Assembly: GCA_037043015.1 (NCBI GenBank)
Contig: CM073325.1
Coordinates: 13,185,001 to 13,249,000, forward strand
Source of the DNA: Bryum argenteum
Lineage: Eukaryota; Streptophyta; Bryopsida; Bryales; Bryaceae
Reading direction: 5' to 3'
DNA length: 64,000 nucleotides
Positions 42,924-55,817 of the stretch are shown here, piece by piece. How positions within the stretch are numbered: position 1 is the stretch's first letter; every line of letters begins with the position of its first letter. The translations under genes and the position numbers were made by a program. The notes under the pieces were generated by a model that saw only the letters and a list, made by a program, of their open reading frames with translations, was not told the DNA's origin and searched no databases.

Positions 42924-44700
42924 ACCCTAAAATATGAGGTTACACAACGTCTGATTTCTTGTCAATGGATATGAATTTTTAGTTTGATACTCAAAAGTGA
43001 AAGGATGATTTGTCACATAGGAACTCATTGTGTTCAGAACAGAAAAGTGTACTCCAATGAAAGTTTCTGAAAGGAAAGGGAATCTGAAGGAACCAAACTT
43101 GTTCTTGGGTTGAGAATAGGTGTCATTCATATTCATTCTCAAATCAAGAGTTGATATTCTCCTGATATCCTCATGACATTGGCAAGAAATTCTCTTGATC
43201 GAAAATGAGAATATCAAGAGTTTTATTCATCATTAGCAGCGTCAATAAACACCTGTGAGAAAGTGTAGCAATCTCAAGACTAGGTACACATAATTACAGA
43301 TTGAATGTTGAGTGGAAAACTTGTCACTTAGAAATGAAGCTACATTCAAGATCGGCATGAAGGAAATTATATTCTTGAGTTGACTATTGTAATTGGTAAA
43401 TCTCATGATGAACTTGCAACTTGCAAACTTCTTAAGATTAGGAAAGTAGTACCTCATACATCATGATCATACGAAACGATAAACATTACACTGAATGGAG
43501 GACTGCATGCGTACTAGCCAAGTCGTCTTAGTCTAACTGTGAACTTCACAACCACGACCGTTTGATTCACACCTTCGTATCAGAAATCAGGAGCTGACTG
43601 ATTCAAACCCGACACTCAGTGCGACGGTAATCCCATAATGATCTCACTCAACTTCAATCACGCAATATTCGGAAAATGTAGACTTTGGAAGAAACAGTAA
43701 GAATGTAGACTTTGGATTTATCAAGAAGATTCAGTACTTTGGCTTGAGTCAGTACTATTTCGTGAACCACCAGTGCTACAGTAGCTTTCACTTGCGATAT
43801 TCTAGGAGATGGCTACGCCGAGTACAAACTGGTCGTGTACCTGATACTCAAAGTAGTAAAAGTCGTCGAATCTTAAAGAGGCTTCAAGTAGACAGGAAGA
43901 GATTCAACTAAGTCGGGAGAGCCGTTGCAGGCTACGACTTGCATTTGGTGAAACCTCTTCCTTGCTACTTGAACCGCCATAAGATTTGACGATGGTAAGT
44001 AGACCTGCGGACGCTTTCGCTGCAAAGCCAGTCGAACCTCCGGAGCAGCAGCAGCAGCATGACCAGGCTTGAGTGTGCATATGAGGGTTAGGTCTGTCGA
44101 AGCCGGCGTCTATAAAGGGTTGGGGGCGGCCTAAGTGTTCGGAGATGATGCGCCTTTTCGATCATATCCAATCGTCAACTCGTGTTTTCACATTGTCTAG
44201 GTACACTTTGTACAGTGTGAGGCATTGCACCGGAATATTTATCGTATTTTACTTCCGCCGTATTTGTATACTTAAAGCGAATCCTGCCCATAATGTACTA
44301 TAGTTCCCGGTCTCGATGTACAAATCATTCTACAGTATAACAGTAGCAAATGCTCCGATTATGTTCGGATGAATCTGGACGTATATTTAGCATGCACGAT
44401 CAATTGTTACTTATGTCCATCTGGTTGCAAGCTTCGTGCTTATGGATTGGGCTTTTTTCTTACTAAAGTATATGTCGTATTTGGTTGTGAGTCTTGTGAC
44501 TTGCATAGAGAAATTCTTTTGACAGAGTGACCGTTAAACCATGCCTGCGACCGCTCTTGTTTTGCTTTGGTAGAACTTCTTTCTTGTTGGACTTATCAGT
44601 TTCTACTTCGATATGATGCGTGCAGAGAAGTTGAACGGCAAGGGACCTCACGGCAAGGAATCTCTCGGCAGTAGATATATTCTCAAGATCAGGTTGAAGC

Positions 44701-44788
44701 AATTTCCGTATATCATCTACTACGCTAGAATTGAGCGTGTCAGCAATTTCTGTATATCATCTACTACGGTATCATTGAGCGTGTTGCA
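44701..44788. repeat. 44-bp tandem duplication
   Basis: aatttccgtatatcatctac at 44701 recurs as aatttctgtatatcatctac at 44745. Both are followed by tacg and attgagcgtgt. The second unit forms the start of the adjacent foldback arm. Confidence 0.85.
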
Positions 44789-44997
44789 CATTTACAAGAC
44801 TGGGACATGAAACTTTCATGATGTTATGGAAGATCATTTTATATCAAACAAGTTGCATATTGATGTCGTTACTCACTAATAACAAATAACAAAATGATGC
44901 AACTTATTTGACTCGAAAATGATCTACATATTATCATGAAATTTGCATGTTCCAGTCTCTACAGTACAACACGCTCATTGATTGTACAGTAGACGAT
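44757..44997. repeat. Foldback of about 240 bp (102-bp arms, 37-bp loop)
   Basis: The left arm 44757-44858 and right arm 44896-44997 are complementary over their full length with scattered mismatches, roughly 75-80% by eye. Paired landmarks are attgagcgtgttg with caacacgctcat, gactgggacatg with catgttccagtc, agatcatttt with aaaatgatct, and agttgcat with atgcaact. No target-site duplication was confirmed. It may be a MITE or an inverted duplication of a local 44-bp repeat region. Confidence 0.8.
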
Positions 44998-45142
44998 GTA
45001 CATCTGATCTGTTGTTAGTTGGTATTCTGCTACTTCTACGATTGAATCTACAGCATTCGAGCAACGTCTGCAGACGTTGAATTAAATAAACGATTGTACA
45101 TTTGTTGTTCGATGCTATCCTGCAACCTATACCCTACGGATT

Positions 45143-45482
45143 TTCAGGCATCCTCTAACAGTGACCCTTAACTCTCTGCCGCTGAGAATGTCCGTAAGTG
45201 AAGCTTGTTGCGATCTCAGCTCTTACGGGCTTTAGCAATGAATCAGGGTTACTACAAGTCTAATTTACAGGTAATAATCGACGAACCTCAGCTACACCAT
45301 GCATAGGTTGGAAGGAACCCCAGTCCTACTTGTTGTGAGACCGTGAACGCTAACGATCGAGGTACATTAAATTCAGATCTTGTGCTGCCTTGCTATCATC
45401 ATCAATTCCGTCATGCGAAGTTTCCCGGCTTATGCCTTAACTGCTGGTAAGTATTCTGTTGTTACTTCACCTGAAGTTAGCA
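45143..45482 (+). repeat. Diverged repeat copy B (partner at 31446-31760)
   Basis: Same landmark order as copy A, in the same orientation about 13.7 kb away. The surrounding sequence is not obviously shared for long beyond these limits. Confidence 0.65.
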
Positions 45483-48400
45483 ATTGTATCTAAGACGAGG
45501 TCCTGCTGCTGATGGGAAGAAGGATAGGCCAACACTCCAGGATGTGATAATTTAATACCTAGGAATTAGCAATCAGCAAAACAAAAAAAGTGCGATCGAA
45601 AGTACAAGCAATCATAGCTAAGTCGAAGCCCGTGAGGTGATCATAAACCGAAATCTCATGTTAGTTGTTGTGGCGGCTTTCAGTAGGAGAAGGTACTAAG
45701 AAACCGGCGAAAGTTCCAGTCGAACTCTGAGCATATGGTGGTCACAACTTTGACTGCGATGACGATTCTGGATGACTGAAGGTATCTTTCTGCTTCTCCA
45801 GTCTCACTGGGAGTTAGTAACTGCATACATTGGCTTTGCACGTCGATTCTGGATGGCTAAAGCACGCTTTCAGCTTCTATCGACGCACTGAGAAGTTAGT
45901 CACTGCATACATTGGCATGAAAAAGGGTTTAAGAAGTTGAGATCGATTCAGTAGGACCGACAGCTAGCTCGTAGCGGCCTGACCGTAGCATTTTTCTTCA
46001 GTTGAAAAGCGCCTACAGCAACGTTTGCTCAGTTGCACACAGCTTGGCACGAAACTTTCCAGCATCCCAAGCACGACTTCGGCGCTTGTGCACCCATGAT
46101 CCTCGCAAAGCTTTGCTAGCTCAAGTTGTTTGATAACTTAGTCGATCAGGGAGAGTTTCATACCAAGCTGTGGCCACCAAAGAAACCCCACTCAACTTGC
46201 ACCTTGTCAACGCCGATGACGTGAACAAGCGCGCCGATCTCTGAACAAGAGACGCCTTTCGCTGATCTCTGAAGTAGGCGAGACCCGCATTGCACCTGCC
46301 GACATCAAAAGGAGAACATGAGAGAGTCAGTAGTACATGAAACAACAGACTAGGCGGAAGTGTGGAGATCCAGAAATTGGTGTGGGTCTTTTATACATGA
46401 ACAATATTGGCCACCCACTTGTTCGGCCACTTGAACAATGCGGTTTCATTTCCGAGATTACACTTTTTACGTGCCTGGACACTTTTACCTTAAGATTCGC
46501 CAGCTGCCCTCCCAGATCTTGAGTATCAAAGATACTACCTTTCGTCTTCCAACATTGTCATCACGTGAGACCCTTCCGTTGCAACAATTGGTTGGTGTCT
46601 GCCAGCTTTCGTTAACCGCGTAGGCGACCATATTAATTTCTTTAAACTAACGTATGATTTATTCTTGCAAAGGCATTTCCAGGCACATGCGTTCAGACAA
46701 ATCCTTCACAGAGAAACCGCTTTTGCTGACACTGATCGATTGAATTCCTTTGACCGCTTAATTACATCGTACCGCAGATTAAACCGCCTCGGCTACTGCT
46801 GCTGGTAAAAGCATAAAAAACAAGGGAGATTTTTTCAGTTCCGTCAGATATTTCATCAGTTGAAGTACAAAGATCTTCTGAAATGTTATCCATTACTTCA
46901 CCGCAAGCGATTAACATGTCCATCTGGCCTTAACTTGTCTCTCAACCGCCTCTTCCAGATAACCATGCCACTGAATGTTTGTTCAGCTTGAAAACCTCCA
47001 TGTGCACTACAATGATGCGACTGGCAAAGTTCCCAAAGCTAGAATTTAACTTCGAGTAGAATGCCAGTTAAAAGTAACTTTTTATGGCATGTTAGTAACA
47101 AGCCTATCACCGTAGCTCTGCGTATTACTGCAAGTTGCAATACCTGAAAGACCAGGCTGAACTGTACGAATGTTTGATTTCTGGATATATATTTAGTAGA
47201 TTAATACTGCCACGAGGCAAGTGGAGACAAGCTCGATAACATATTCGACCCCCACTTGTGGTGATCGATACGGAATAACTTAGTCTGCTTGCAAGGGGGC
47301 TGATGGAGAATATTCTGATCCAAATTTCTAGGGAAACAACATGTTTGAATAAAAACGAGGACATTGATAGGAGTCCAGAATCCAGATAGTTTACAACGTT
47401 ATGTGCGAAGTGAACAGGGGATGCTAAGGAAGTGCCCTCAAAGTGATCGAAGAAAGATCTTTTATCGGATCGGATACAGAATAATTCCACGCAAGTGTGA
47501 AGTGTAACTGGTACATACATGAAAGTCTCCTGCAGTTGACAATGGCGCGTTAATCGCTAGTCTATGGATAGTAGCGATTGGCGGGGCACTAGCACCATTG
47601 GCTATGTTTCTACCACAGTGATGTGGATGAGGAAAAAGTCTTCGACAGCAACTGGGTGGGGTGTGCAGTGATTGATCGATAGCATTATTACTGCGCTGAT
47701 CATGGCTGCGAGGGAGTCGGGAGTGTGTAAGCTACTGTAGCAGGGTGGTTCCAACTTGTGGCTGGCGAATCGTAATGTTCTCCTTGTCGAGCATGCTGTT
47801 ATCCCTGTTGGGTTAGGAATCGTTGGATGAAGCTTCTGGCTGGAATCAACGCCGGCGCACCGGACCCGGCCGAAGATGGATCGATCGATGGTGCCATGGC
47901 CATGGGCACGAGGGGCCCTCCATACAAGCCCTCCTCTTGAACGGAACCGCATCGCATCCAATCGCACGCGTGTCGTATAACTTAAGTGCACTTTCAAGGA
48001 ACGATCGATGACATCTTCACCGGGCCCTCACTTGCCAACACGCTGGAGTTTTGGCAGAAACGTCATCTTTCCATTCAATACATCATTTTTGGTCCATCCT
48101 TATTCCTTTGGAAGTGTATCTTCCTGGCTCCTCTCCACCCGTATGATGGCGTGGGACTAAATTATGCTATCTGGCTTCTGGCTTGGAAGCCCCAAAATAT
48201 ACAGGGAGCTCAATAAAAAGGCTGCTCCCTAGTTTGTAATGTATAAGAGCGAAAGGTAATTTTAGGTTTATTGTAACTAGGCAAACGGCTTGTAAGAAAA
48301 AGGCTCCCTCAAAAACCTTCCCGGTCAAGGTAAGCACGAAGAGATTATTCACCCTATAGCAGCACCACGACAAGCCAAGTATGTTTAAGCGGTGGCCCCC

Positions 48401-48614
48401 AGTTGTTGCTCCCCATTCTCCCAATAACTTTGTTTGTCAACTCTGGCTAGCTTGTATATGGGTGACAATCTCCTGCAAGCGATGAGAGGGATTTTACACT
48501 TGTTTGTCTCACATCCTCAATTAAGTTGACAAGTCCGTGCCATGTGCCCTTTGGAAGGTAGAGGTGCAGTCTAGTAGCATATATAGGAGGTGTTCTACGC
48601 CCTTAGAATTCCAA

Positions 48615-48784
48615 GTAGAACGTGTAATTTGTTATAATGGTAACATTCACTAATTTTGAGAAATGGAGGTCTAGCTCGAGTCGAGCTAAATGTACCTACG
48701 GAGTACACTTGGCTCAACTCAAACTCAATTGTCATCGATTTGATAATTTGAATATTCCCATTATAACAAATCACGTGTTGTAGA
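48615..48784. repeat. Inverted repeat (about 20-26 bp arms), 170 bp
   Basis: gtgtaatttgttataatgg near 48622-48640 is complementary to ccattataacaaatcacg near 48759-48775, with one base gap. Between them lies a second small palindrome, tagctcgagtcgagcta. The size and form suggest a decayed MITE. Confidence 0.65.
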
Positions 48785-50620
48785 GGCCTCCACAAAGTAA
48801 AGAGGGTTGTCGACCGATCTTTAGAAACAATCATTTCAAAAAATGACTTAGAAGGATTCAGAAGGACAAAAAAAATAATTTGGAGCTTCATCTCACTCCA
48901 CCAAACGAGATCGAGTCTAGTCAGAGTTGCCATATGATGAAAACTGTATATATGGATGGAGTTGACTGAGGCTAACTATAGGTAGCCTTCTTGAAAATGG
49001 AGCAGTACCAAAATAGCCCACTAGGGTGAATTTGAAGATTGATTTCCATTGAAATTACTTTGAACATTCTAGATTAAGCCATTTGAGGAACACCTACAAA
49101 TTCACCTTCAAAAAAATCATAGTAAATTCTAAAAGATTCCAACATCAATGTTTCCATTTTATCTCAAATTAGGATAAGGCTTCCACCACAAGAAAGTAGA
49201 CTTCATTTAGAATCCAACCCAACAACTTTCATTCAAAACAGAGTTTGGATGAAGAAAATATAGCTCCTCAAAGTTTTGGGTTGACATCCAAAATGATCAA
49301 ATATAACATTTGGCACGTTAGGGGTTAAGTATTTCAGTCATTCGGAGAACATTAAGAATGTCTATATAAAGTATTCTCTATATAAGATTGACATATATTG
49401 TGCGCATGTAAGCAGAGTGAGAGTCAAACTAAATAATCAATGTCCTAATAATAAGAACTAAGAAATTACAGGTCCATCTCTCAGGTTGTACATTTATAGC
49501 ATTAATTTTATAGCATGTAGCTTTAATTTGTCTTAAGGTTTCGATACATGGGGCTTGATTTGCCATTGGAAGTTACATAAGTGTAGTAAGGTTTTCTCTT
49601 CGATGAAATATTTTCATCTAAGAGCAATCTTAGAGAATGAAACTAGAAAGTTGTTTGCATTTCATCTTAACCCTTCAGGGGGAATGGCCTGAAAACTTCC
49701 AAAAGTCTTCAAAATTTCCCTTTTTTTATGCAAGATGCAACTTTGCAATTTTTGACAAGAATTTGGCATATGTAACCGTAGGATCTAGATCTCTAGTAGC
49801 TAACTTTATCTTTCAAAAGTAGATTATCTTTCAAAAGAAAATCTGAAATGAGTCTCTCCAAATCCTTGTTCCCAAGTGAGTTGGATACATGTCTATATGA
49901 TTTCTACCCTCCTAGAACATATAAAGCATAAAGAAAAGCTTGATTTTTCATATGGAGGTGTGCTGAAATTCAAATACAAAGGCAGGTCTTTGACAATAAA
50001 AAAGGCATGTGAAGAATCAATGGATTGGGAATCCAAACAGTGAGATCGTGCCTTGGTACTTCTTCTACGTGCTCAAAAAATGAGAAAAATGAGCATATAC
50101 GGAGTTGATATACTGCAGTTTCGGCATTTTTGGGCAGTTTTCAAATATATTGTTTCCAAACTTTGACCATAAATACCTCCTAAAGTATGAGGAATTTTGA
50201 AGCCTAAAATGACACTTTGGAAAGGTATGGGAAAATCTACAATCCTCAAAAAGTTCCAACTTCACACTATCTAACTTTAATAAATGCGAGGCTGATAAGA
50301 GTTCAATCGTTCCGTTTTGGGCTTCACTCCCCTTAAGGAGTTATTAACGCCTATGTTCCGTAAAAATTCCTCACAAAAAGTCTTGGCTCAAATACTAGCC
50401 TTGCAATTGTAAAAAATGCCACCAAAATTGTCTTCCACGTCGGTGTGTGGTTTGCAAAAACAAACGCCGATAGTATTGTCCTACTTGTAATGTATCAATT
50501 GTATGGGTGAATGTTTTGTAATTCACCATACCAAAAATGCAATTGGAGGTGCTAATCTATCCTGCAAATATCTCAAATGAAACACAAATAGGGTAAAACA
50601 CCGAAACTGTCGGTGACTGT
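48785..50620. repeat. AT-rich dispersed repeat family copies
   Basis: It shares landmarks with 28.6-30.5 kb (aactagaaagttgtttgc, caaagttt before a ccaaa motif, ccacaagaaagtagacttca). The part 49560-50270 corresponds in reverse to 39.15-40.2 kb. No coding domain recognised. Confidence 0.6.
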
Positions 50621-53280
50621 CGTTGAAATTGCCTTCATTGAGTTGGTTGCTATGGGACCTCCTTTGGGACGCCTACTTTGCACCTCTGGAACACCTTTGG
50701 CGTGACGATTGCGCCCTCAATAACATCTGGTGCGGTTGCGATTACCAGAGGTTTTGATCTCGGGCTATTGAAGCACCCAACTTCATTGATTTCGACAGTT
50801 CTCAAAAACTCTAAATCGCGAAGGCAAGAAATTGCACTACTAGAAAATTCAGCGTCCAAATCAACATGAAAACGTTGAAAATTTCAGTTGATTCGGACGC
50901 GTTGATTTGGACATTGATCAACACGAAAGTGTTGATCAAATCTGTTGATTCAGTCAAGGATAATTTAGTCTTAAAAAAAATTAAAATTAAACTTCTGCTC
51001 CAATTGGGTTTCGTGAATTATGAGGATTGTTGCATCTCCAGGTGGATCTTCTTGGAGACTTCATAGGGCCACCAAAGCTCCCTCATGAACTCAATTACCA
51101 AATTGCTAAAACCTTGAGAGTCTCTTTCCTCACGTCTCTCCTTGCAGCGCAATAACGACGCAATTTTCCTCCAAAACAAAAATAAAAAATTTGTAGACCA
51201 AGCACCTTTGGCTATACAACTCTTGGTTGAAGTGGTAGCGACAATAAGTGATTCTTGTTTAGCTAAAGGAGGCACTCCTCAACAATTGATTGACGTTGAC
51301 GTTGTTCATGGATCAACCAATTTTCCACCTGCTGCCGAAACTCACTTTCTTGTCTTCTCTGCCTTACGAGAACCCAGTCAGTCACCATCTTGAAGCCGTT
51401 GAGAGAGCAACCGTTGCTGCAACAGTCTAAAGCGATGTCCTACAAAACGGACACTCTAAAATTGGAGACCCTTCCTCTGACCGGCTATTCTAAAACGGCA
51501 CCCAACTTGCAGAGTTGCAGCAACACCAATTGACAATCGCTCTTGCAACTGCAATGGCAAGCATCGGGCAGCTCCGACTTACTCTCACCCCACCACCAAA
51601 TGACTAGGGATTAGAATTGCTTCTAAACAACAATTGAATTCTTCAATGTGAAAATTGGAATTCATTCGTTGTCGACGCCTGAGCAGTTTGATCCCGCCCA
51701 TTCTCAATAACTTCCAACGGAGACGGAGCTACAAGATCCCAAAGTCTTGGAATGAACCCCTAGAATTCTTTCCGTAACTCATTATACAAATAAGAGAATA
51801 ATTTAATTACTAAAGGAAAAGACAACTATAAATAAAAATAAAAACAATCTATAACAATAAATGGCTCATCTTCAAAAAATCTTAAAGCTTTGAATGAGAT
51901 ACAAAGGTAAAGCTGTCTCTCACATTAAACCTCTAAGTGTACTAAGCTATTTTTAGCTTGAAACAATTTTTAGAAGTGTCATTGATAAAATAAATGTAAA
52001 CTATTTGGATATCAAGTTCTCAACCATTTTGTACTTCACTTTACCCTAAAGCACCAAGCATGTTTAAGAGCCTTCAAAATCAAGAATTGCTATTTTTTTA
52101 TCACTTTGTGCGAGTTGAGGTATGATTCAATATTCCTTACTATTTTGGTATTACCAACCTTAAGATCTTCAAAATGATCAATTGCACGAATATTATGTCA
52201 AAATTTCAACTGTTGGATTTTTACCATTGTGAGATCAAAACATTCAGAGTTGATGTATCAAGTTTTCCTGAAAATGTTGAAGCTTGCTCTTTTAAACTTT
52301 AAAGGTTGCCCTTGTAAAATTGGTAAGAGCTTAATTTGGAGATTTTGAAAATTTGAGTAGAAGTATCATTATAGAATATTTCCAAAAGATAATCATAATA
52401 CACTAATTTTGTCCGTTGCTTTATTTTGGCTTGAAAATCAAATCATGTGTTAAAAGATTCTTAATTTGGAATTTGACTTAGCAAATTTTGACACACACCT
52501 TGTAATATGGGGATCACCTAGTATAAATCTTAGGCAAAACATCACTTTTAACCCCTTCATCTAAGATACCCGAAGTTGCAAAGATTATTCTTGACATCCT
52601 TGGTTCTTTAGGAGTTAATGTAAGTCATGTGAATCAAATCTTCAGGCATGACTACATGAGGCCTCATGGGTTGCACAAATATGAGCATATCCGTACCAAA
52701 AAAAATCACAAATTTTCATCATCTACACTCCTAAATGTCTCAGTCTATCTATAGCCAGAAATACGTTTTTTTCAAAGAGAGTCATAAATAAAAATTATTG
52801 TAACCTATTCCGATCTCAACTAGTACAAACTCGTATTAGAGTGATTGTGGGCCATGTGGAACAAAACTTGAGTCATAAAGCGTTATAGATTTTAAGATCA
52901 TCACATATTAGTCATCAAAACACACTATAGACTATAGAGTGAAAACTCTACCAACAGAGCTATTACAATGACAAAATTATGACGGAAACATTTTTTAGAT
53001 TCATCTAAAAAACACGCATGATCCATATAAATTCATCAAATACATTTCTTGGCTCAAGTGATATTTTTGTAATGGTAAAAATTTCCAAAAAAATTATAAA
53101 AGAAAAGTAGTCGGAAACTATACTCTTTGCACTCGAATTCCTTCAATATCTTGAAAAAATCTTTGATTGAGTCAAGATTCCTAGTATTAAAACTAGACTC
53201 TAATCGGTATCCATCCTGAAAAATGAAGTTGAAATCCGCTTAGGATGAAGGGTATTTATGGGCTTATAACCTATTAAATT
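50621..53280. other. Intergenic and repeat DNA
   Basis: A CACTA-like terminus (cactactagaaaattc) begins at 50835 and is followed by short self-complementary motifs such as gttgatcaa. No matching second end was found. Unrecognised frames overlap at 51018-51393. The part from about 52650 to 53280 is another copy of the AT-rich dispersed family also seen at 59.2-59.8 kb. Confidence 0.45.
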
Positions 53281-54753
53281 ATGACTAGTAACTTCACACA
53301 AGAAGCACATAAACACCATAAACACCACTTTGCATTACGTGAATATGAGACATATATACAACGGTATTCTTGCAGACATTAAGCAAGAAGTTTTAAAGGC
53401 TAAAAAGTACATACAACTATATTTGCTATCACGCAACCTTGCACATATACAGTGGTAACATCTAAATGAGATACTATATATCAAGCTCGCTCCACTCCCG
53501 TTCTCTTGCTTCCTATTCTCCCGCTCTCGCCTTGTGTCAAGTTCAAATCCACGTCACAAATGCTAACATGGAATACTGACATGGCGGTAATTGCCATGAT
53601 ATTCCAACACTCCCACTTCAGCATTGTCCTGACTTGTGAATGAATTGACACAGGTCTCCCACTATAGGACAAGACAAAACATCTTAACCATTGCAGGTTA
53701 TGACCACGAAGGTGCGGAAATGCTGAAATTTATCTCGTGGAAACGACTTAGTAAGAATATCCACTAGCTAATCTGCAGAATGTATATAAGTAATAGCAAT
53801 GTTGTCATTCGCTTGATATTTTTGAAGAATGAGAAACTTAACATTGATATGCTTAGACTGCTTATGAAGCACGAGATTCATAATGAGGCCAATAATTGAC
53901 AGCTTGGTTATTACAGTAAAGACGTGTTGGCAGAGATTGTTCATAGCGCAAGCCACGTAGCAAAACTTGCATCTATGAAATTTCGTTGGCAGGAAGATGA
54001 GCACCAACATATTCAGACTTGGTGGTGTTGGAGGCGGTCCACTGTTGTTTGCGACTATTCCATGCGATTGCTGCACCGTAAAACATGAAAACAAACCCCG
54101 AACGCGATTGCGATTGTCTAAGTCAGCTGCGAAGTTAGCATCACAGTATGAAGTGGATGTTGCTTTGATGTGAGCCACGGGTACCGAGCACCGAGCGACG
54201 AGCAGGAACATGTAAGCAAGGAGTTGGACCATGTGAGCAAGTCATTGTTCATAGTGTAATTTGGAGGAAAATTTAGTTGATGTAAGTAAAAAATGAACAA
54301 CTTTTAAGATATAGACATTAGAAATTCGGATGTAAGAAAGGGGGCCTATAAATGTGGAATTTTGAAATTCCACGGCGATAGGATTAATATATAGAGAAGA
54401 TGACCATGTCAAAAAAACAATCACGAGTGACACCATACGGATAAATTAAGAATAAAATCAGAAAACATATATAAGACACGAAAGTATATGATATATCTAT
54501 CACCAGCAATGACAATAAACGGTAATTTTTATAGATATACAAAGTTTTGAAGTATTATGAATATACTTGTATCTTAATACATAAGACGAAATACTTCCTA
54601 CAGTCTGTAAACATAACTTCTATAAGCATACAAACAAACATATTAGTTGACAATGTAATCCTAGTTTAAGGTGTATATAGAATAACTTGCACAGGGCTGA
54701 TAAACTTGTTCAACCATTCACTCTTTCTCTACAAGTCCAGTAAGCTCTAGAAT

Positions 54754-55640
54754 CTACATGACCTCGTTGTAGGAGTATGTAGGCTGGTGAATGAACTTGT
54801 CTCTCTTATAGTTTAACTTACATAAGTCAAGAAAAATATAATATACGTGCTTGCATAGCACCCACATCCTACTCGCTGCCTTAGAACTTATACCAACAAA
54901 GTCTTTGCAAATACACTGTAGAATAGTGCTCACTGACACAAGATATGCCTTGTCTTTGTCATTGACGAAGCTAATGACCAGACCACACTCCGGTTGCGGA
55001 ACCACAGTCACTCTAGTAATGTAATATCCGTTCATGTGGTCCTCACTCATCCATCTGTTCTTGTGGTGGGCGCTAGGAGCATCTGGACTCCGACGAAACT
55101 TCTTTTCAAACTTCATGCTTGGATGAGCATCCGTGTTATCAGGAACATTGAATTGAGAACGTAGTATAGGGATATTCACCTAAATTTGAAACTTTTGCCA
55201 AGAAGATAAAGCTTCTTGTTGCTGCTACTAGAACCCTACATCTTCTAGCTTCAGAACCTCTTTGCGTATCAAATTCGTATAAAACTTGACATGCCAAGTA
55301 ATGGGGACGAGGGGCGAATGTAAAACAAATGGCCTCTTGGAACCCATTACGCAACAATGAATGTTATCCGGGCAGAAAAAGAACTCGGCTTTTACATTCT
55401 GACTCATTCTAACGTCTTTCTTGATATGTTCTCGATTCATGCGTAAGTTAGTGCAGGAGTGTCATTTGTCCCTTGTGAAAACTTCGTTCTGCAAGTCTCT
55501 TCTGAAATAGATTGAAGCGCTTGACATTGCCTCCCCAAAGACTTCGGAAGACTAGCAGTGTGCCATTGTTTGGGATCACAATTGGACTCTATCACCCTCG
55601 TTGTGTGAGAGACGTGGTGTTGAGGGCTTTTCAAAGACTT
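54754..55640 (-). pseudogene. Degraded SWIM zinc-finger protein of the nested element
   Basis: The last 141 residues form one open frame with a SWIM-type zinc-finger pattern (Cys-x-Cys in CICKDF, then CKHVYYIF), preceded by a conserved-looking GLVISFVNDKDKAYLVS stretch. Upstream minus-strand frames (55.14-55.63 kb) appear to be earlier parts of the same protein (for example FFCPDNIHCCVMGS), now disrupted. SWIM fingers occur in MULE-type transposases and in other plant nuclear proteins. No MULE catalytic core was seen here, so the role is unassigned. Confidence 0.55.
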
Positions 55641-55817
55641 CTCAATGCGTTGTCTGGTCGACCGAATGTAGGCTTGAGAATGAAATGATTTACCTCATCC
55701 GGTCGATGCAAATCAAACATAGAACCTGGTGGTAAATTCAGCTTTCTCTTAATAAGAGAGAACGACGTTTCCAAGTAGGAGCAAGTACAGATAGGGTGCC
55801 ATTAAGTTCTCAATCGC

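Larger units (their letters stand above)
40481..43500. other. Gene-poor segment with internal repeats and hairpins
   Basis: No recognised gene. The interval 41330-41900 repeats variants of tgcaactcactgcag, gagatcctcaattag and gtgtgctt. A short hairpin (41324-41394), a 10-bp stem (42088-42120) and a direct duplication (42405-42923) are listed or discussed separately. The ORF 41862-42170 is unrecognised. Confidence 0.45.
43501..48614. other. Gene-poor segment, no recognised gene
   Basis: Contains a foldback at 44757-44997 and repeat copy B at 45143-45482. The longest frames (47125-47520 and 47602-47997, both minus, 131 aa each) have no recognised domain and no supporting splice context. A decayed gene or long non-coding transcripts are possible. 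Confidence 0.4.

Noticed and set aside
51018-51393. Overlapping ORFs on both strands as a captured gene fragment
   Set aside because: Neither translation shows a known domain, and composition does not favour one strand.
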